Shown: positions 1-9,955, numbered from the stretch's first letter. The stretch is 64,000 nt of DNA from Tolypothrix sp. PCC 7910 (GCF_011769525.1 NZ_CP050440.1:1055501-1119500); one strand, 5' to 3'. Translations and numbers: made by a program. Notes: a model not told the origin generated them from the sequence alone.

Positions 1-2
1 TT

Positions 3-287
3 AAAGACTTTTTATTAGCGTTACGCGATGAGGTAATCTCGTTCCGTAAGCCTGTTGCTTATGTTCATGGTGACTCACACTACTACCGTGTTGACAAACC
101 ATTTTTAGATGCTCAAGGTAGAAGGCTTGAGAACTTTACTCGTGTTGAGACATTTGGTGACAATCAGGGGAATGGCACCAACGATGTACAGTGGATCAAA
201 GTTACTGTTGATCCTCGTAGTCGAGAAGTATTTTCCTATCAGCCACAGATTGTTCCTAGCAATCGAGTAGCGGTTCCGGCTCCGTAA
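3..287 (+). CDS. C-terminal part of an unknown protein, possibly metallophosphoesterase-related
   Basis: An open frame enters from the left edge and stops with TAA at 285-287, giving 94 residues. The fragment contains VHGDSHYYRVDKP followed by ENFTRVETFG and a beta-rich tail ending in RVAVPAP. The Gly-Asp-Ser-His stretch recalls the late metal-ligand histidine motif of calcineurin-like phosphoesterases, and the tail looks like an accessory beta domain. That family guess is inference: the catalytic N-terminus lies outside the window, so no metal-binding Asp/Asn motifs can be checked. No terminator immediately follows; the next 1.2 kb has no convincing gene. Confidence 0.6.
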   Translation, partial: KDFLLALRDEVISFRKPVAYVHGDSHYYRVDKPFLDAQGRRLENFTRVETFGDNQGNGTNDVQWIKVTVDPRSREVFSYQPQIVPSNRVAVPAP

Positions 288-342
288 TTAAGGATTGTGT
301 TACGGTAGCTATTACTGTTACCAAGTAAGTCAAAAGTTGAAG

Positions 343-362
343 AGACGCGATTAATCGCGTCT
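343..362. repeat. short interspersed palindrome AGACGCGATTAATCGCGTCT
   Basis: A perfect 20-bp palindrome within the typical cyanobacterial context GAGACGCGATTAATCGCGTCT-GTAC. A near copy (GAGACGCGATTCATCGCGTC) lies at 22691-22711. There is no T-run after it, so it is classed as an interspersed repeat rather than a terminator. Confidence 0.75.
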
Positions 363-910
363 GTACACAAAAATCAAAATAACTTTATTATAGAAATCCG
401 CTCTTCTCAGGTTAAATGAATTGATAAAACAAATTTGAGCAGTAATGGAATTCCCTCAAGCAATCTAATATCTCTGCTAAGAATAAAAATTTGTATTTAT
501 TCTGTTGCCTGCAAAATGGTCAAATAAAGCTCTTGATGACCAGAATTTCAATCATGAGATATGGCACTACATCAATTTTCTCTATTAACTGCTAAATCAA
601 TTGCAGAACGTCAGATGAGTTTGACAGCCTACTGATTAGCTGTTGTACTGAATAAGTTGTTTGGAAAATCAATTCGCTTTTGTATAAATATAATCAAAAA
701 GACAATAATAAAAGTGCTTGATAATATTTAAAACTCATCAAGCACTAAAATTAGCTGAAAGTTTTGGCATTTATCATAAACATCATACAGTCTTATATGT
801 GTGAAATAAAGCGATTATAGAGTAATAAAGAAAATAATTTTTATCAAAAGCTTGCTTAATTTTGCTATGGAATTTACCTTTCTAGACTATATATGATATC
901 TATGCTTTAG

Positions 911-1054
911 TTCTTTATATTCTGGTTAAGCTTTCTTTTTTTACGAAGGAAAACCCATACTTAATAAGTATGGGCTTTGTTAGGGATTTATATGTAAGAG
1001 GAAAGAACTCCTACATAAAGTCACTCTTTAACCCTTGTAGGAGAGTTCTTTTTT
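911..1054 (+). repeat. non-coding unit A: conserved box, hairpin and terminator-like hairpin
   Basis: The unit starts with a 25-bp box (911-935) containing CTGGTTAAGCTTT, then a hairpin CCCATAC-N7-GTATGGG (954-974), and ends with a stem GAACTCCTACA / TGTAGGAGAGTTC (1005-1048) followed by six or more T. The same order of elements returns about 180 bp downstream. The 288-1506 interval holds no convincing protein gene, and the repeat of structured modules suggests small transcribed RNAs. Strand is taken from the position of the T-run. Confidence 0.5.
1005..1054 (+). terminator. Rho-independent terminator-like hairpin
   Basis: Stem AAAGAACTCCTACA pairs with TGTAGGAGAGTTCTTT across an 18-20 nt loop and runs into a T tract at 1049-1054. 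It could end a small RNA starting near the 911-935 box, since no protein gene ends close by. Confidence 0.55.
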
Positions 1055-1089
1055 ATACATTATACATAATATACAAGTGATTACTTTGG

Positions 1090-1255
1090 TTCGTTATATA
1101 CTGGTTAAGCTTTGTATTTTTCTGAAAAGTATTGCTCGCTCACTCAATCTGAAACATAAATAACCCATACCTGCTAATGAGGTATGGGCTTGGATAATTA
1201 TAGCTATGAAATATATAAGAAGAACGTCCTGTGTAGTTATTATTTAACTCTCTAG
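1090..1255 (+). repeat. non-coding unit B, diverged copy of unit A
   Basis: The box at 1090-1114 matches the unit A box at about 23 of 25 positions. It is followed by hairpin CCCATACC-N9-GGTATGGG (1164-1188) and a weaker GTCCT...AGGAC hairpin near 1228-1260. Hairpin stems differ between units while pairing is kept. Confidence 0.5.
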
Positions 1256-1307
1256 GACATTGTGTTTGTGTCTTTTATAAAGATATAAGATTGATTTCTG
1301 TAATAAG

Positions 1308-1440
1308 TTATCTTTTGGTTAATTCTTTCTTATATTTTGAAAAGAATAATTGAGTATTAGATATTAGGGTATAACAATATTACTAACTATGAGAAAAAGC
1401 CCTAGAAGCTTTCTACATCACTCCATAGGACTATACATTT
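1308..1440 (+). repeat. non-coding unit C, most diverged copy
   Basis: TTATCTTTTGGTTAATTCTTT (1309-1329) resembles the conserved box of units A and B. The CCCATAC hairpin is no longer clear. A CCTA...TAGG pairing near 1403-1430 may be the relic of the second hairpin. The assignment rests on order and spacing and is tentative. Confidence 0.3.
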
Positions 1441-1506
1441 GCTTGTCCGGTTAATATGACTATATATAAGGAATGTATTTAACAAGTTAATACTTGGTTA
1501 ATATTA

Positions 1507-1959
1507 TCAATTCTTGCTGGAGCGATTAGGCTGAATTATAGCAATCCTAAATTGAAAAGTTTGCTCAACGGGGGGAACCCCCGCACGCAACTTTTCGCTT
1601 TTTGAACCAACAAAAGTCTCTAACTCATCGAGTTCACCAACTAATGGTATTTCATCAATCGGTGGAGCGTCTGGAAGCTTAGAGCCAACTTGTTTTACCC
1701 AGTTAATTACAGTTGTGTGATAGCGAAGCGTTAGCGAGTCCACGAGCGTCTGAACCCCTTTATCGCGCTCAATTGCCCTCAATCCCATACCGTTAACATA
1801 CGATCGCAGACAACTTTGCTTGACTTCATCTGGATACCCTTTTGGTGGACTATAAACATCTATAAATTGACGACTACAATCAACACAAATGTGATTCTGT
1901 TTACCTCGGCGCTTACCATTTTTTCTAATCCTAGCCGATTCGCAGTATGGACAATGCAC
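1507..1959 (-). pseudogene. IS1-family transposase remnant (N-terminal half)
   Basis: The first ~125 residues follow IS1-type transposases: a zinc-binding MHCPYCESARIRKNGKRRG...CVDC segment, a helix-turn-helix region with YVNGMGLRAIERDKGV, and GELDELETFVGSK at the start of the DDE catalytic region. After GSK the frame enters a palindromic repeat (near 1560-1600) and stops, so the catalytic C-terminus is missing. Eleven codons between KGV and HTTVI (about 1728-1760) match a short interspersed repeat inserted in frame. It lies 68 bp downstream of the last NRPS gene and may mark the break point of that cluster. Confidence 0.8.
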
Positions 1960-2027
1960 AGTATACTACCTCAATTCATCCCTTTATTATGCAATGCCGG
2001 CATAGCGATCGCTAATTTGGGGGTCTC

Positions 2028-5000
2028 TCAAAATTCCACTTCTTCTCGTTGAATTCCCATAGTTTCAGCGTTATTTATACCTTTTGCTGTCCAATAAATT
2101 GTGTCTATATATCTAGATAGTTGTTCTACAGTCGGTGCTTCAAACAAGTTGCGTACAGACAAATCTATTTGGAAGGTGTCACGGATACGGGAAGTTAGCA
2201 CAGTCGCCAGGAGAGAATGACCGCCCAATTCAAAGAAATTGTCGTGGATACCTACTTGCTCTTTTCCCAAGATTTTAGCCCAAATTTCGGTTAGTAACTT
2301 TTCAACTTGCGATCGCGGTGCCACATAATCTTGATGATTGAGAGTAATTGTATCAGGCGTAGGTAAAGCGCGGCGATCCACTTTGCCATTAAGTGTTAGC
2401 GGTAGAGATTCCAGTACCATATATGCTCTGGGCACCATGTATTCTGGTAACTTTTCTTTGAGAAATTGACGAAGTAAGGAAGCAAAGCTTTGCATCTCTA
2501 ACATCAGTATCTGTTCGTGCTTGGGAACAACATAAGCCACCAAGTACTTATCATCAGGTACATCCTCACCAGCAATTACAACTGTTTCTCTCACTGCTGG
2601 ATGTTGGCTCAACACCGCTTCAATCTCTGACAACTCAATGCGGAAGCCGCGAATCTTTACTTGATTGTCAATGCGACCTAAAAATTCAATATTGCCATCT
2701 GGTAAATAGCGGGCTAAGTCACCCGTTTTATAAAGACGTGTTTTTGATTTATTACTAAAAATATGAATAATAAATTTTTCGGCAGTTAACTCAGTTTGAT
2801 TTAAATATTCTCGCGCTAGTCCCTCTCCACCAATATATAATTCGCCAGTAACGCCAATAGGCACAGGTTGTAAATGGGGATCTAATATATAAATCTGCGT
2901 GTTTTGAATGGGGCGACCAATAGGAAAAGATGTGACTGATTCTGGTAATTCTTCTACATAATAGTAAGATGAAAAAGTTGTATTTTCTGTGGGGCCATAA
3001 ACATGAATTAAATTTTTTGGCTTCCCATGCTTTATTATCTTTTTAACCCATCTTTTATCAACCGTCTCCCCACCAAAGAGTAAACATCGTAAGGATGCAA
3101 AAGTTTCGGGAAGGTCTCTAGCAATCTGTTGAAATAAAGCCGTAGTCAAAAAGAGAATGCTAATATGCTTTTGTTGTAGTTCTAATGCAAAATCATTCAG
3201 TGAGAGAATGACATCTCTACTAATTCCTATAAGTTGAGCGCCGTTAAGTAGCGCTCCCCAAATCTCGAAGGTTGCTGCATCGAAGGAAGTGTTTGAGACT
3301 TGGGCAATTTTATCCGATGGTGATAATTTTATATAGTTAGTATTGCACACTAACCGATTTACAGCTTTGTGAGGTACAGCCACTCCCTTAGGCTTTCCTG
3401 TAGAGCCAGAAGTGTAAATAACATAAGCTAAATTATCACTATTTAAATCGCTTTTGGGATTGTCTTGCTTTTCTTGGGTAATAAATTCCCAGTCTTTATC
3501 TATAGAAATAATTTGATTTGAAAAACCTTGAAAATGCTTAAGTAGATTTTCTTGTGTTAACAATATTGAAACCTGGGCATCTTCCAGCATGAACTTTAGG
3601 CGTTCTGGAGGATAGCTAGGGTCTAAAGGAAGATATACTCCTCCTGCTTTCAGAATGCCTAACAATCCGATGATCATTTCTATAGATTGTGAAATGGAAA
3701 TGCCGACTAAAGTTTCTGAACTTACCCCTAATTTTTGTAAATATTGTGCTAATTTATTACTACGACTATTCAACTCTTGATAGGTGAGTCGCTCGTTACC
3801 AAAGATTACTGCTATCTCATCAGGATGCTGCTGTACCTGTTCTTCAAATAAATGATGGATACACTTATCTGAAGGATAATCTGCTTGGGTATTATTCCAT
3901 TCCACTAATAACTTATATAACTCAGATTCACTTAATAGTGGTAAATTTGCTAGACGTTGCTCTGGATTTATCACAATACCTGATAACAGAGTTTTAAAAT
4001 GTTCCAAAATCCAGCTAATGGTAGCTTTATCAAACAAATCTGTCTTGTAAAGCATCACACCTCGGATACCTTCAGAATACTCCCAGTTTGCACCCCATAA
4101 GCTCCTAAAATCCTCAGAGCACTTCCACAAGTGTAGTTCCAAATCAAATCGTGTTTTTTTAAAATCAATATTCATAAAACTAGGCACTAATCCAGGCAGT
4201 TCTAGTGCCGACATTGGCGAATTCTGGAAACTAAACACTACTTGAAATAACGGATGATGGCTTAAGTTTCGCTCTGGATGCAGTTCTTCAACTAGCTTTT
4301 CAAATGGTAAATCTTGCTGACTATAAGCTCCTAGTGTTACCTCTCGTACTCTGCCTAGTAGTTCTCGAAAAGTGGGGTTTGCAGATAAGCTTGTACGTAA
4401 AACTAAACTATTGACAAAAAAACCAATTAAACCCTCAATTTCGCTACGGTTACGATTAGCAATTGGTGAACCTACCGCAATATCTTCTTGATGAGTGTAG
4501 CGGTAGAGTAAAGTTTGAAATGCTGCCAGCAGCGTCATAAATAAGGTAACACCTTCTTGCTGTGAAAGTTTTTCTAGTGCATCAGTTAACTTTTTTGGTA
4601 ACTCTAGAAATTGTGTTGCTCCTTGATAGCTTTGTATAGCTGCTCTTGGTTTGTCGGTGGGCAGATGCAGCCCAGAAGTACCGTTTAATTGCTGCCGCCA
4701 GTAAGCTAACTGCGTTTGGAGTACTTCTTTTTGTAGCCACTCGCGTTGCCAGTGAGCAAAGTCGGCGTACTGAAGAGGTAGTTCTAATAGAGGGGAAGGT
4801 TGATTTTGTGCAAAAGCTGCGTACAGCGCTCCCATCTCCCGAATCAGCACCCCAATAGACCAATCATCGCAAATAATGTGGTGCATATTCAGTAATAGAA
4901 TATGTTCTGTCTGGGAAAGCACAAGCAACTTCACTCGCAGCAATGGCCCGGAGGATAAATCAAAGGGATGTTCTATCTCTGCGGTAACAATGCTTTTTGC

Positions 5001-5303
5001 TTCAACTTCCCTTTCATCAGCTGGTAATTGCTGGAGGTCTAATACAGAAATAGGTATTATTAAGCTGGGTGCGATCGCCTGTAGGGGTTGCCCATCCAAC
5101 ACGATAAATGTAGTGCGTAAAGTTTCATGGCGGCGGACAATTTCGTTAAAAGTCTGCTCCAGTGCCGTTAAGTTAAGCGAACCTGTTAAGCGAATTACTG
5201 TCGGTACATTATAAAGAGTATTGTTCGGGATCAACTGGTCAAAAAACCATAACCGCTGTTGAGCAAAAGATACTGGAAAAACGAAGACCTCTTCAGAAGA
5301 CAT
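2028..5303 (-). CDS. non-ribosomal peptide synthetase module, C-A-PCP
   Basis: A 1091-residue single-module NRPS. Residues ~8-450 form a condensation domain with HHIICDDWS (canonical HHxxxDG has Gly where this has a second Asp). Residues ~470-980 form an adenylation domain with YTSGSTGKPKG, FDAATFEIW, YGPTENTTF and KIRGFRIE. A carrier domain with FFELGGHSLL is near 1020-1085. Specificity residues read by eye are D-A-F-F-L-G-V-T-F plus the invariant Lys, which resembles Ile/Val-type codes; this is inference. There is no thioesterase or epimerase. The tail ends in REEVEF, like subunits that pass their product to a further synthetase, but none follows. It starts 8 bp after the previous NRPS gene, so the two are co-transcribed. 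Residues near 390-410 of the C domain carry a short unusual insertion. Confidence 0.95.
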   Translation of the reverse strand: MSSEEVFVFPVSFAQQRLWFFDQLIPNNTLYNVPTVIRLTGSLNLTALEQTFNEIVRRHETLRTTFIVLDGQPLQAIAPSLIIPISVLDLQQLPADEREVEAKSIVTAEIEHPFDLSSGPLLRVKLLVLSQTEHILLLNMHHIICDDWSIGVLIREMGALYAAFAQNQPSPLLELPLQYADFAHWQREWLQKEVLQTQLAYWRQQLNGTSGLHLPTDKPRAAIQSYQGATQFLELPKKLTDALEKLSQQEGVTLFMTLLAAFQTLLYRYTHQEDIAVGSPIANRNRSEIEGLIGFFVNSLVLRTSLSANPTFRELLGRVREVTLGAYSQQDLPFEKLVEELHPERNLSHHPLFQVVFSFQNSPMSALELPGLVPSFMNIDFKKTRFDLELHLWKCSEDFRSLWGANWEYSEGIRGVMLYKTDLFDKATISWILEHFKTLLSGIVINPEQRLANLPLLSESELYKLLVEWNNTQADYPSDKCIHHLFEEQVQQHPDEIAVIFGNERLTYQELNSRSNKLAQYLQKLGVSSETLVGISISQSIEMIIGLLGILKAGGVYLPLDPSYPPERLKFMLEDAQVSILLTQENLLKHFQGFSNQIISIDKDWEFITQEKQDNPKSDLNSDNLAYVIYTSGSTGKPKGVAVPHKAVNRLVCNTNYIKLSPSDKIAQVSNTSFDAATFEIWGALLNGAQLIGISRDVILSLNDFALELQQKHISILFLTTALFQQIARDLPETFASLRCLLFGGETVDKRWVKKIIKHGKPKNLIHVYGPTENTTFSSYYYVEELPESVTSFPIGRPIQNTQIYILDPHLQPVPIGVTGELYIGGEGLAREYLNQTELTAEKFIIHIFSNKSKTRLYKTGDLARYLPDGNIEFLGRIDNQVKIRGFRIELSEIEAVLSQHPAVRETVVIAGEDVPDDKYLVAYVVPKHEQILMLEMQSFASLLRQFLKEKLPEYMVPRAYMVLESLPLTLNGKVDRRALPTPDTITLNHQDYVAPRSQVEKLLTEIWAKILGKEQVGIHDNFFELGGHSLLATVLTSRIRDTFQIDLSVRNLFEAPTVEQLSRYIDTIYWTAKGINNAETMGIQREEVEF

Positions 5304-5311
5304 ATTGATTC

Positions 5312-8300
5312 TTATTTTAAAATTTGTGTTTTCTCAATACAGGCTTTTAGCTGTCCGGCGAGAACCTGGATCTGAGGTTTTCTCAGCATAGTTAGGTGAT
5401 TACCAGGAATATGATGAATTTCTGTTCCTTCTGCGGCTAGCTGATTCCAACCCATACTCGGCTCTTTCTCGGTAATGGTTGACTGAACTTTTGTTCTGAA
5501 AAAATGAATTTGCTTAGGGTAGACTTGCGGAACGTAGTTAAGAACTGCTTGGCTATTAGCATAGAAAACACGAAGTATAGAAGGAATTGCTAACTCGCTT
5601 AAAAGTCTTAACTGGGATTCTTCAGATATAAGGTTGGCTGTTGCATCCTCTTTGAGAATGAAGTGGGAGAACAGATTTCTTTGGAGTAATTGCACAAACT
5701 TATTAAAATTAGGAACCTGAGAAATTAAACTGTTGATTCTGTTCTTCCCAGGAGCCGTAATTAAACACAAATAATCGAGGAAAAAAGGCCATATATATCG
5801 CATTACTGTAGTCAAAAGAAACTTAAAACTCTTAGTTAAAGAAGGTATATTTTCCTGAATTGGTGCTACAGTATCAAGCACAGCAAGTAGAGCTACTTCT
5901 TCCCCAGACTTTTGTAGTTGTTGAGCCATCTCAAAAGCAACCCAACCTCCGAAAGACCAACCTCCCAAAAAATAAGGGCCTTTAGGCTGTACTGAGCGCA
6001 ATGCTTCAATGTAGTGGCTAGCCATATCCTCAATGCGAGTTAATGGAGTTTCTCCATCAATGCCAATGGATTGTAACCCATAAAATGGTTGATTCTTTCC
6101 TAGATGATGAGCTAATTCGTAATAAGGAAAGACAACGCCAAAAATTGGATGAACACAGAAGAAAGGTGGATTTGAACCAGTCGGTTGAATCGAAACCAAG
6201 GGAGACGAAGGGATAAAATCTGTTTTTGAAGATAGAGAAGTTGCTAAACTTTCAATTGTTGGATTTAAAAATAAAGTAGACAATGGCACTTCGCTATCAA
6301 ACTGTTTATTTATCTGCTGTAAACAACGTACAGCTAGTAGTGAATTTCCTCCTAAATCGAAGAAGTTGTCATGTATACCTACATCCTCAATGTTAAGGAT
6401 TTGAGCCCAGATTTTGGACAAGGTTGACTCAGTTGGAGTACGAGGAGCAATAAAGGCTTCATCTCTTGAGTAGCTCGGAGTCTCTAGTGCTGTTAGTGCA
6501 TAAATATCGACTTTGCCATTAGCAGTTAGTGGTAGAGCATCCAGTACTACAAAAGCTTTAGGCACCATGTATTCTGGTAATTTTTCTTTTAAAAAATTGC
6601 GTAGTAGAGACGCGAGATTTGGTGTCTCTACATTAGGGACAATATAACCTATTAAGTACTTACCAGATACATTCTCTTGAGCAATTACTACTGCTTTTTG
6701 GACATTTTGATGCTGACTTAGTACTGTTTCAATTTCTGATAATTCAATGCGGAAGCCGCGAATTTTTACTTGATTATCGATGCGACCTAAAAATTCAATA
6801 TTACCGTCTGGTCGATACCGAGCTAAATCGCCTGTCTTATAAAGTCGCGCTCCCTTTTGCTGATTAAAAGGATTGGGAATAAATTTTTGGGCTGTCAATT
6901 CAGGATGGTTAAGGTAGCCTCGTGCTAGTCCATCACCATCAATATATAATTCACCTGTAATTCCAATTGGTACAGGTTGTAAATGCTTATCTAATATATA
7001 AATTTTAGTGTTAGTAATAGGGCGACCAATGAAAGGTTTTTTATTGACAGATTTAATTTCTGCAACTGTTGACCAAACGGTTGCTTCAGTAGGCCCGTAA
7101 GCATTAAAAAACCTCCGGCTAGAACTCCACCAACGTTTTACTATATCATCGGTGCAGGATTCACCTGCACAAATAATAGTTTGTAATGTAGAAAGTGATT
7201 CTGTAGGTAAGACTGCTAATACTGCAGGTGGAGGGATGACATGAGTAATAGCTTTTTCGCGCAATAGTTGGAGCAAAGGTTGTCCGGGTAGAAGGGATTC
7301 TTTATTTGCTAAATAAAGAGTTGCTCCTGTTTGCAGTGCCATAGCAATCTCAAAAATTGAAGCATCGAAACTCAATGATGCAAATTGCAAAATACGGTTA
7401 CTCGATTGCAAGTTAAAAGTCTCAATCTGAGCTTCTACTAAATTAGATAATCCCCGGTGTTCAATTAAAACACCTTTAGGCTTCCCAGTAGTGCCAGAGG
7501 TGTAGATGACATAAGCTAAGTTTTCAAATGTGACACAGTTGGTTGGATTTTCTTGCCTATTTTGTGTAATAGCTGCCCAATCTTTATCTATACAAATAAT
7601 TGGCTTCGAGAATTCCTCAAAATGCTTGAGTAACTTTTCTTGTGTGAGTACTACTGAAACTTGTGCATCTTCTAGCATGAATTTAAGACGCTCTTGAGGT
7701 AGGCTTGGATCTAAAGGTAGGTATGCTCCACCAGCTTTGAAGATGCCTAATAGCCCGATTATCATCTCTTGCGAACGCTCTACACAAATGCCAACTAAAG
7801 ATTCAGTTTGTAACCCAATTGTTTGAAGATGATGTGCAAGTTGGTTGCTGCGTATATTTAACTGTTTGTAGCTGAGTTGTTCGTCGCTGAATACTAGCGC
7901 GTTCGCGGAGCGTGCGTTTAACGCGATCGCATCGGGATTTTGCTCTACCTGTGCTTCAAACAACTGATGAAAACACTTGTTATGCGGGTAAGTCTTCTTA
8001 GTGTTGTTCCAATCAATTAATAGCTGTTGTCGTTCGCCTTCAGTAAGCAAAGGCAAATCTGAAAGCCGCTGTTTTGAATTGACAACAATACTTTCTAACA
8101 GTGTTTGGAAATGTCCCACCATTCGAGTAATGGTGCTTTGATCAAATAAATCGGTGTTATACACCACTTGTCCTTTGAGAGTTTCCAAGTCTTGCCACAG
8201 ATGGAACTCTAAATCAAACTTTGCAGTTTTGCTGTCGAACTCGAATAGCGAAAGCTTTAACCCAGGTAACTCTAGTGCTTCAATGGGAGTATTTTGCAGG

Positions 8301-9487
8301 CTAAATACAACCTGAAATAAGGGATGGTGGCTTAAATCTCGCTCTGGGTGAAGTTCCTCCACCAGCTTTTCAAAGGGCAAATCCTGATGAGCATATGCTC
8401 CCAAAGTTACCTCTCGCACTCGATTTAATAATTCTCGAAACGTCGGGTTCCCTGATAAATCGGTACGTAGCACTAAACTATTGACAAAAAAACCAATCAA
8501 CCCTTCTAGTTCGCTACGGTTACGATTAGCAATAGGTGAACCTACTGCAATATCCTCTTGTTGCGTGTAGCGATAGAGCAAAGTCTGAAACGCTGCCAGC
8601 AGAGTCATGAACAAAGTCACACCTTCTCGGTAGCTAAGTGCTTCTAGTGCTTGAGTTAAGGACTGTGGTAGCTCTAGAAATTGTTTTGCACCCCTGTAGC
8701 TAGGAACTGCTGATCTTAGTCGGTCGGTGGGGAGATTCAGCACTGAAAGCCCATCTAATTGTTTTTGCCAATAAGCTAACTGGGTTTGTAGAGGGGAGGT
8801 GCCGTTTGCCCCCACTCCTTGCAGCCACTCTCGTTGCCATTGGGCGAAATCTGCATATTGAATGGGTAGTTCTGGCAGGGGCGTAGATAGGGAGTTGTTA
8901 GAAGCGTCAAAAGGGGTTGCAATCAGACATCCCTCATCATCTGCAAAGGCTTTGTATAATACCCCCAGTTCTCTAATTAGTACTCCCATTGACCAGCCAT
9001 CAGCAACAATGTGATGTAGATTTAGCAGCAGCACATATTCTGCTTCATCTAGTTTTAGCAGCTTCACTCGCAGCAATGGCCCGGTGGTGAGATTGAAAGG
9101 ATATTGAGCCTCTTGGGTTGCGATTTGCCGCATTTGTGTCTCAAGTTCTTGGCTTTTGAAATTGCGTAGATCTATTAAGGGTAGAGATATGGTTAAGCTG
9201 GGTGCAATTACCTGCACTGGTTGCTGGTCTACCATAACAAACCTAGTGCGTAAGATTTCGTGGCGACGTACAATTTCGTTAAATGTCTGCCTTAAGGCTG
9301 TGAAGTTGAGGGAACCTGTCAGGCAAAGCGCTGTTGACACGTTGTAAAATGGATTGCCCGGTGCTAACTGGTCGAGAAACCACAATCGCTGCTGGGCGAA
9401 AGAAGTGGGAAAAACGAAAACCTCTGCTTCTTGAGAAAAATTGAGTTCTTCATCATCTGTGAGACTACTGAGAATATACTGGCTCAT
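5312..9487 (-). CDS. non-ribosomal peptide synthetase module with thioesterase, C-A-PCP-TE
   Basis: A 1391-residue NRPS. The condensation domain (~20-470) has a canonical HHIVADGWS. The adenylation domain (~495-1000) has YTSGTTGKPKG, FDASIFEI, YGPTEATVW and KIRGFRIE. The carrier domain has FFDLGGNSLL (~1050-1065). The thioesterase (~1115-1390) has the nucleophile elbow GWSFGG and a late GNHLTM histidine. Specificity residues read as D-A-F-I-I-A-A-V-W plus Lys, nearest to codes for aromatic residues; this is low certainty. A releasing domain in the first gene of the pair, before another module, breaks usual collinearity. The A domain contains an in-frame interspersed repeat at 7896-7930. The promoter must lie in 9488-9955, divergent from the kinase. 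Confidence 0.95.
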   Translation of the reverse strand: MSQYILSSLTDDEELNFSQEAEVFVFPTSFAQQRLWFLDQLAPGNPFYNVSTALCLTGSLNFTALRQTFNEIVRRHEILRTRFVMVDQQPVQVIAPSLTISLPLIDLRNFKSQELETQMRQIATQEAQYPFNLTTGPLLRVKLLKLDEAEYVLLLNLHHIVADGWSMGVLIRELGVLYKAFADDEGCLIATPFDASNNSLSTPLPELPIQYADFAQWQREWLQGVGANGTSPLQTQLAYWQKQLDGLSVLNLPTDRLRSAVPSYRGAKQFLELPQSLTQALEALSYREGVTLFMTLLAAFQTLLYRYTQQEDIAVGSPIANRNRSELEGLIGFFVNSLVLRTDLSGNPTFRELLNRVREVTLGAYAHQDLPFEKLVEELHPERDLSHHPLFQVVFSLQNTPIEALELPGLKLSLFEFDSKTAKFDLEFHLWQDLETLKGQVVYNTDLFDQSTITRMVGHFQTLLESIVVNSKQRLSDLPLLTEGERQQLLIDWNNTKKTYPHNKCFHQLFEAQVEQNPDAIALNARSANALVFSDEQLSYKQLNIRSNQLAHHLQTIGLQTESLVGICVERSQEMIIGLLGIFKAGGAYLPLDPSLPQERLKFMLEDAQVSVVLTQEKLLKHFEEFSKPIICIDKDWAAITQNRQENPTNCVTFENLAYVIYTSGTTGKPKGVLIEHRGLSNLVEAQIETFNLQSSNRILQFASLSFDASIFEIAMALQTGATLYLANKESLLPGQPLLQLLREKAITHVIPPPAVLAVLPTESLSTLQTIICAGESCTDDIVKRWWSSSRRFFNAYGPTEATVWSTVAEIKSVNKKPFIGRPITNTKIYILDKHLQPVPIGITGELYIDGDGLARGYLNHPELTAQKFIPNPFNQQKGARLYKTGDLARYRPDGNIEFLGRIDNQVKIRGFRIELSEIETVLSQHQNVQKAVVIAQENVSGKYLIGYIVPNVETPNLASLLRNFLKEKLPEYMVPKAFVVLDALPLTANGKVDIYALTALETPSYSRDEAFIAPRTPTESTLSKIWAQILNIEDVGIHDNFFDLGGNSLLAVRCLQQINKQFDSEVPLSTLFLNPTIESLATSLSSKTDFIPSSPLVSIQPTGSNPPFFCVHPIFGVVFPYYELAHHLGKNQPFYGLQSIGIDGETPLTRIEDMASHYIEALRSVQPKGPYFLGGWSFGGWVAFEMAQQLQKSGEEVALLAVLDTVAPIQENIPSLTKSFKFLLTTVMRYIWPFFLDYLCLITAPGKNRINSLISQVPNFNKFVQLLQRNLFSHFILKEDATANLISEESQLRLLSELAIPSILRVFYANSQAVLNYVPQVYPKQIHFFRTKVQSTITEKEPSMGWNQLAAEGTEIHHIPGNHLTMLRKPQIQVLAGQLKACIEKTQILK
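7896..7930. repeat. interspersed repeat inserted in frame in an NRPS A domain
   Basis: The stretch GCGCGTTCGCGGAGCGTGCG plus the following TTTAACGCGATCGC is typical Nostocales interspersed-repeat sequence. It encodes about eight extra residues (NARSANAL) between DAIAL and VFSDEQLSY, where the sister NRPS in this window reads DEIAVIFGNERLTY. Confidence 0.65.
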
Positions 9488-9955
9488 AAGTGAATGGCAA
9501 ACAGTTGTGGTGGAATTTGGAAAACTTTTTCTCAGTTCATCTTGTTGTCAACGCTCCAAGAGGAGTTGAGCTATGAAGAATTAATGCTTGTCAAATCAGG
9601 AAATCGGTTATCAGTGATGCCCGTTTAACAAGCAGTGGCTTTGAAAATTTTGGCGATGAAAACTTCTTAAATGCCCGCTCAAAATAGAGATAGTTGTCCT
9701 GGCGATACATTTCCCCTCCGTCGCGTATGAAAACTGAGCAGTATCCCCTATTTTATAGGTGGCATCTGTAGTCAATCTATGTCCAGAGTAGTAGAAAAAT
9801 TTTTATGCTGGTAAGAGTTCAAATTTTCAACATTCGGTCAAATCAGGGTAATAACGCTAACAATATGGTTCAAAAACAGTTTTAGCCGCAAATTAAGCGA
9901 TCGCATCTGGTCTCAGTTTTAAAACTCTGTTCGCTGCATTACATATAGGAATATT
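9488..9955. other. intergenic region upstream of the NRPS genes
   Basis: About 470 bp of AT-rich sequence between the NRPS start codon and an ISKra4 remnant. It must hold the NRPS promoter. I could not pick a convincing -35/-10 pair, and the TTCTCCCC repeat found further right is absent here. Confidence 0.4.

Noticed and set aside
343-362. Terminator for the partial first gene
   Set aside because: The palindrome lacks a T-run, and the same sequence occurs elsewhere as a dispersed repeat.
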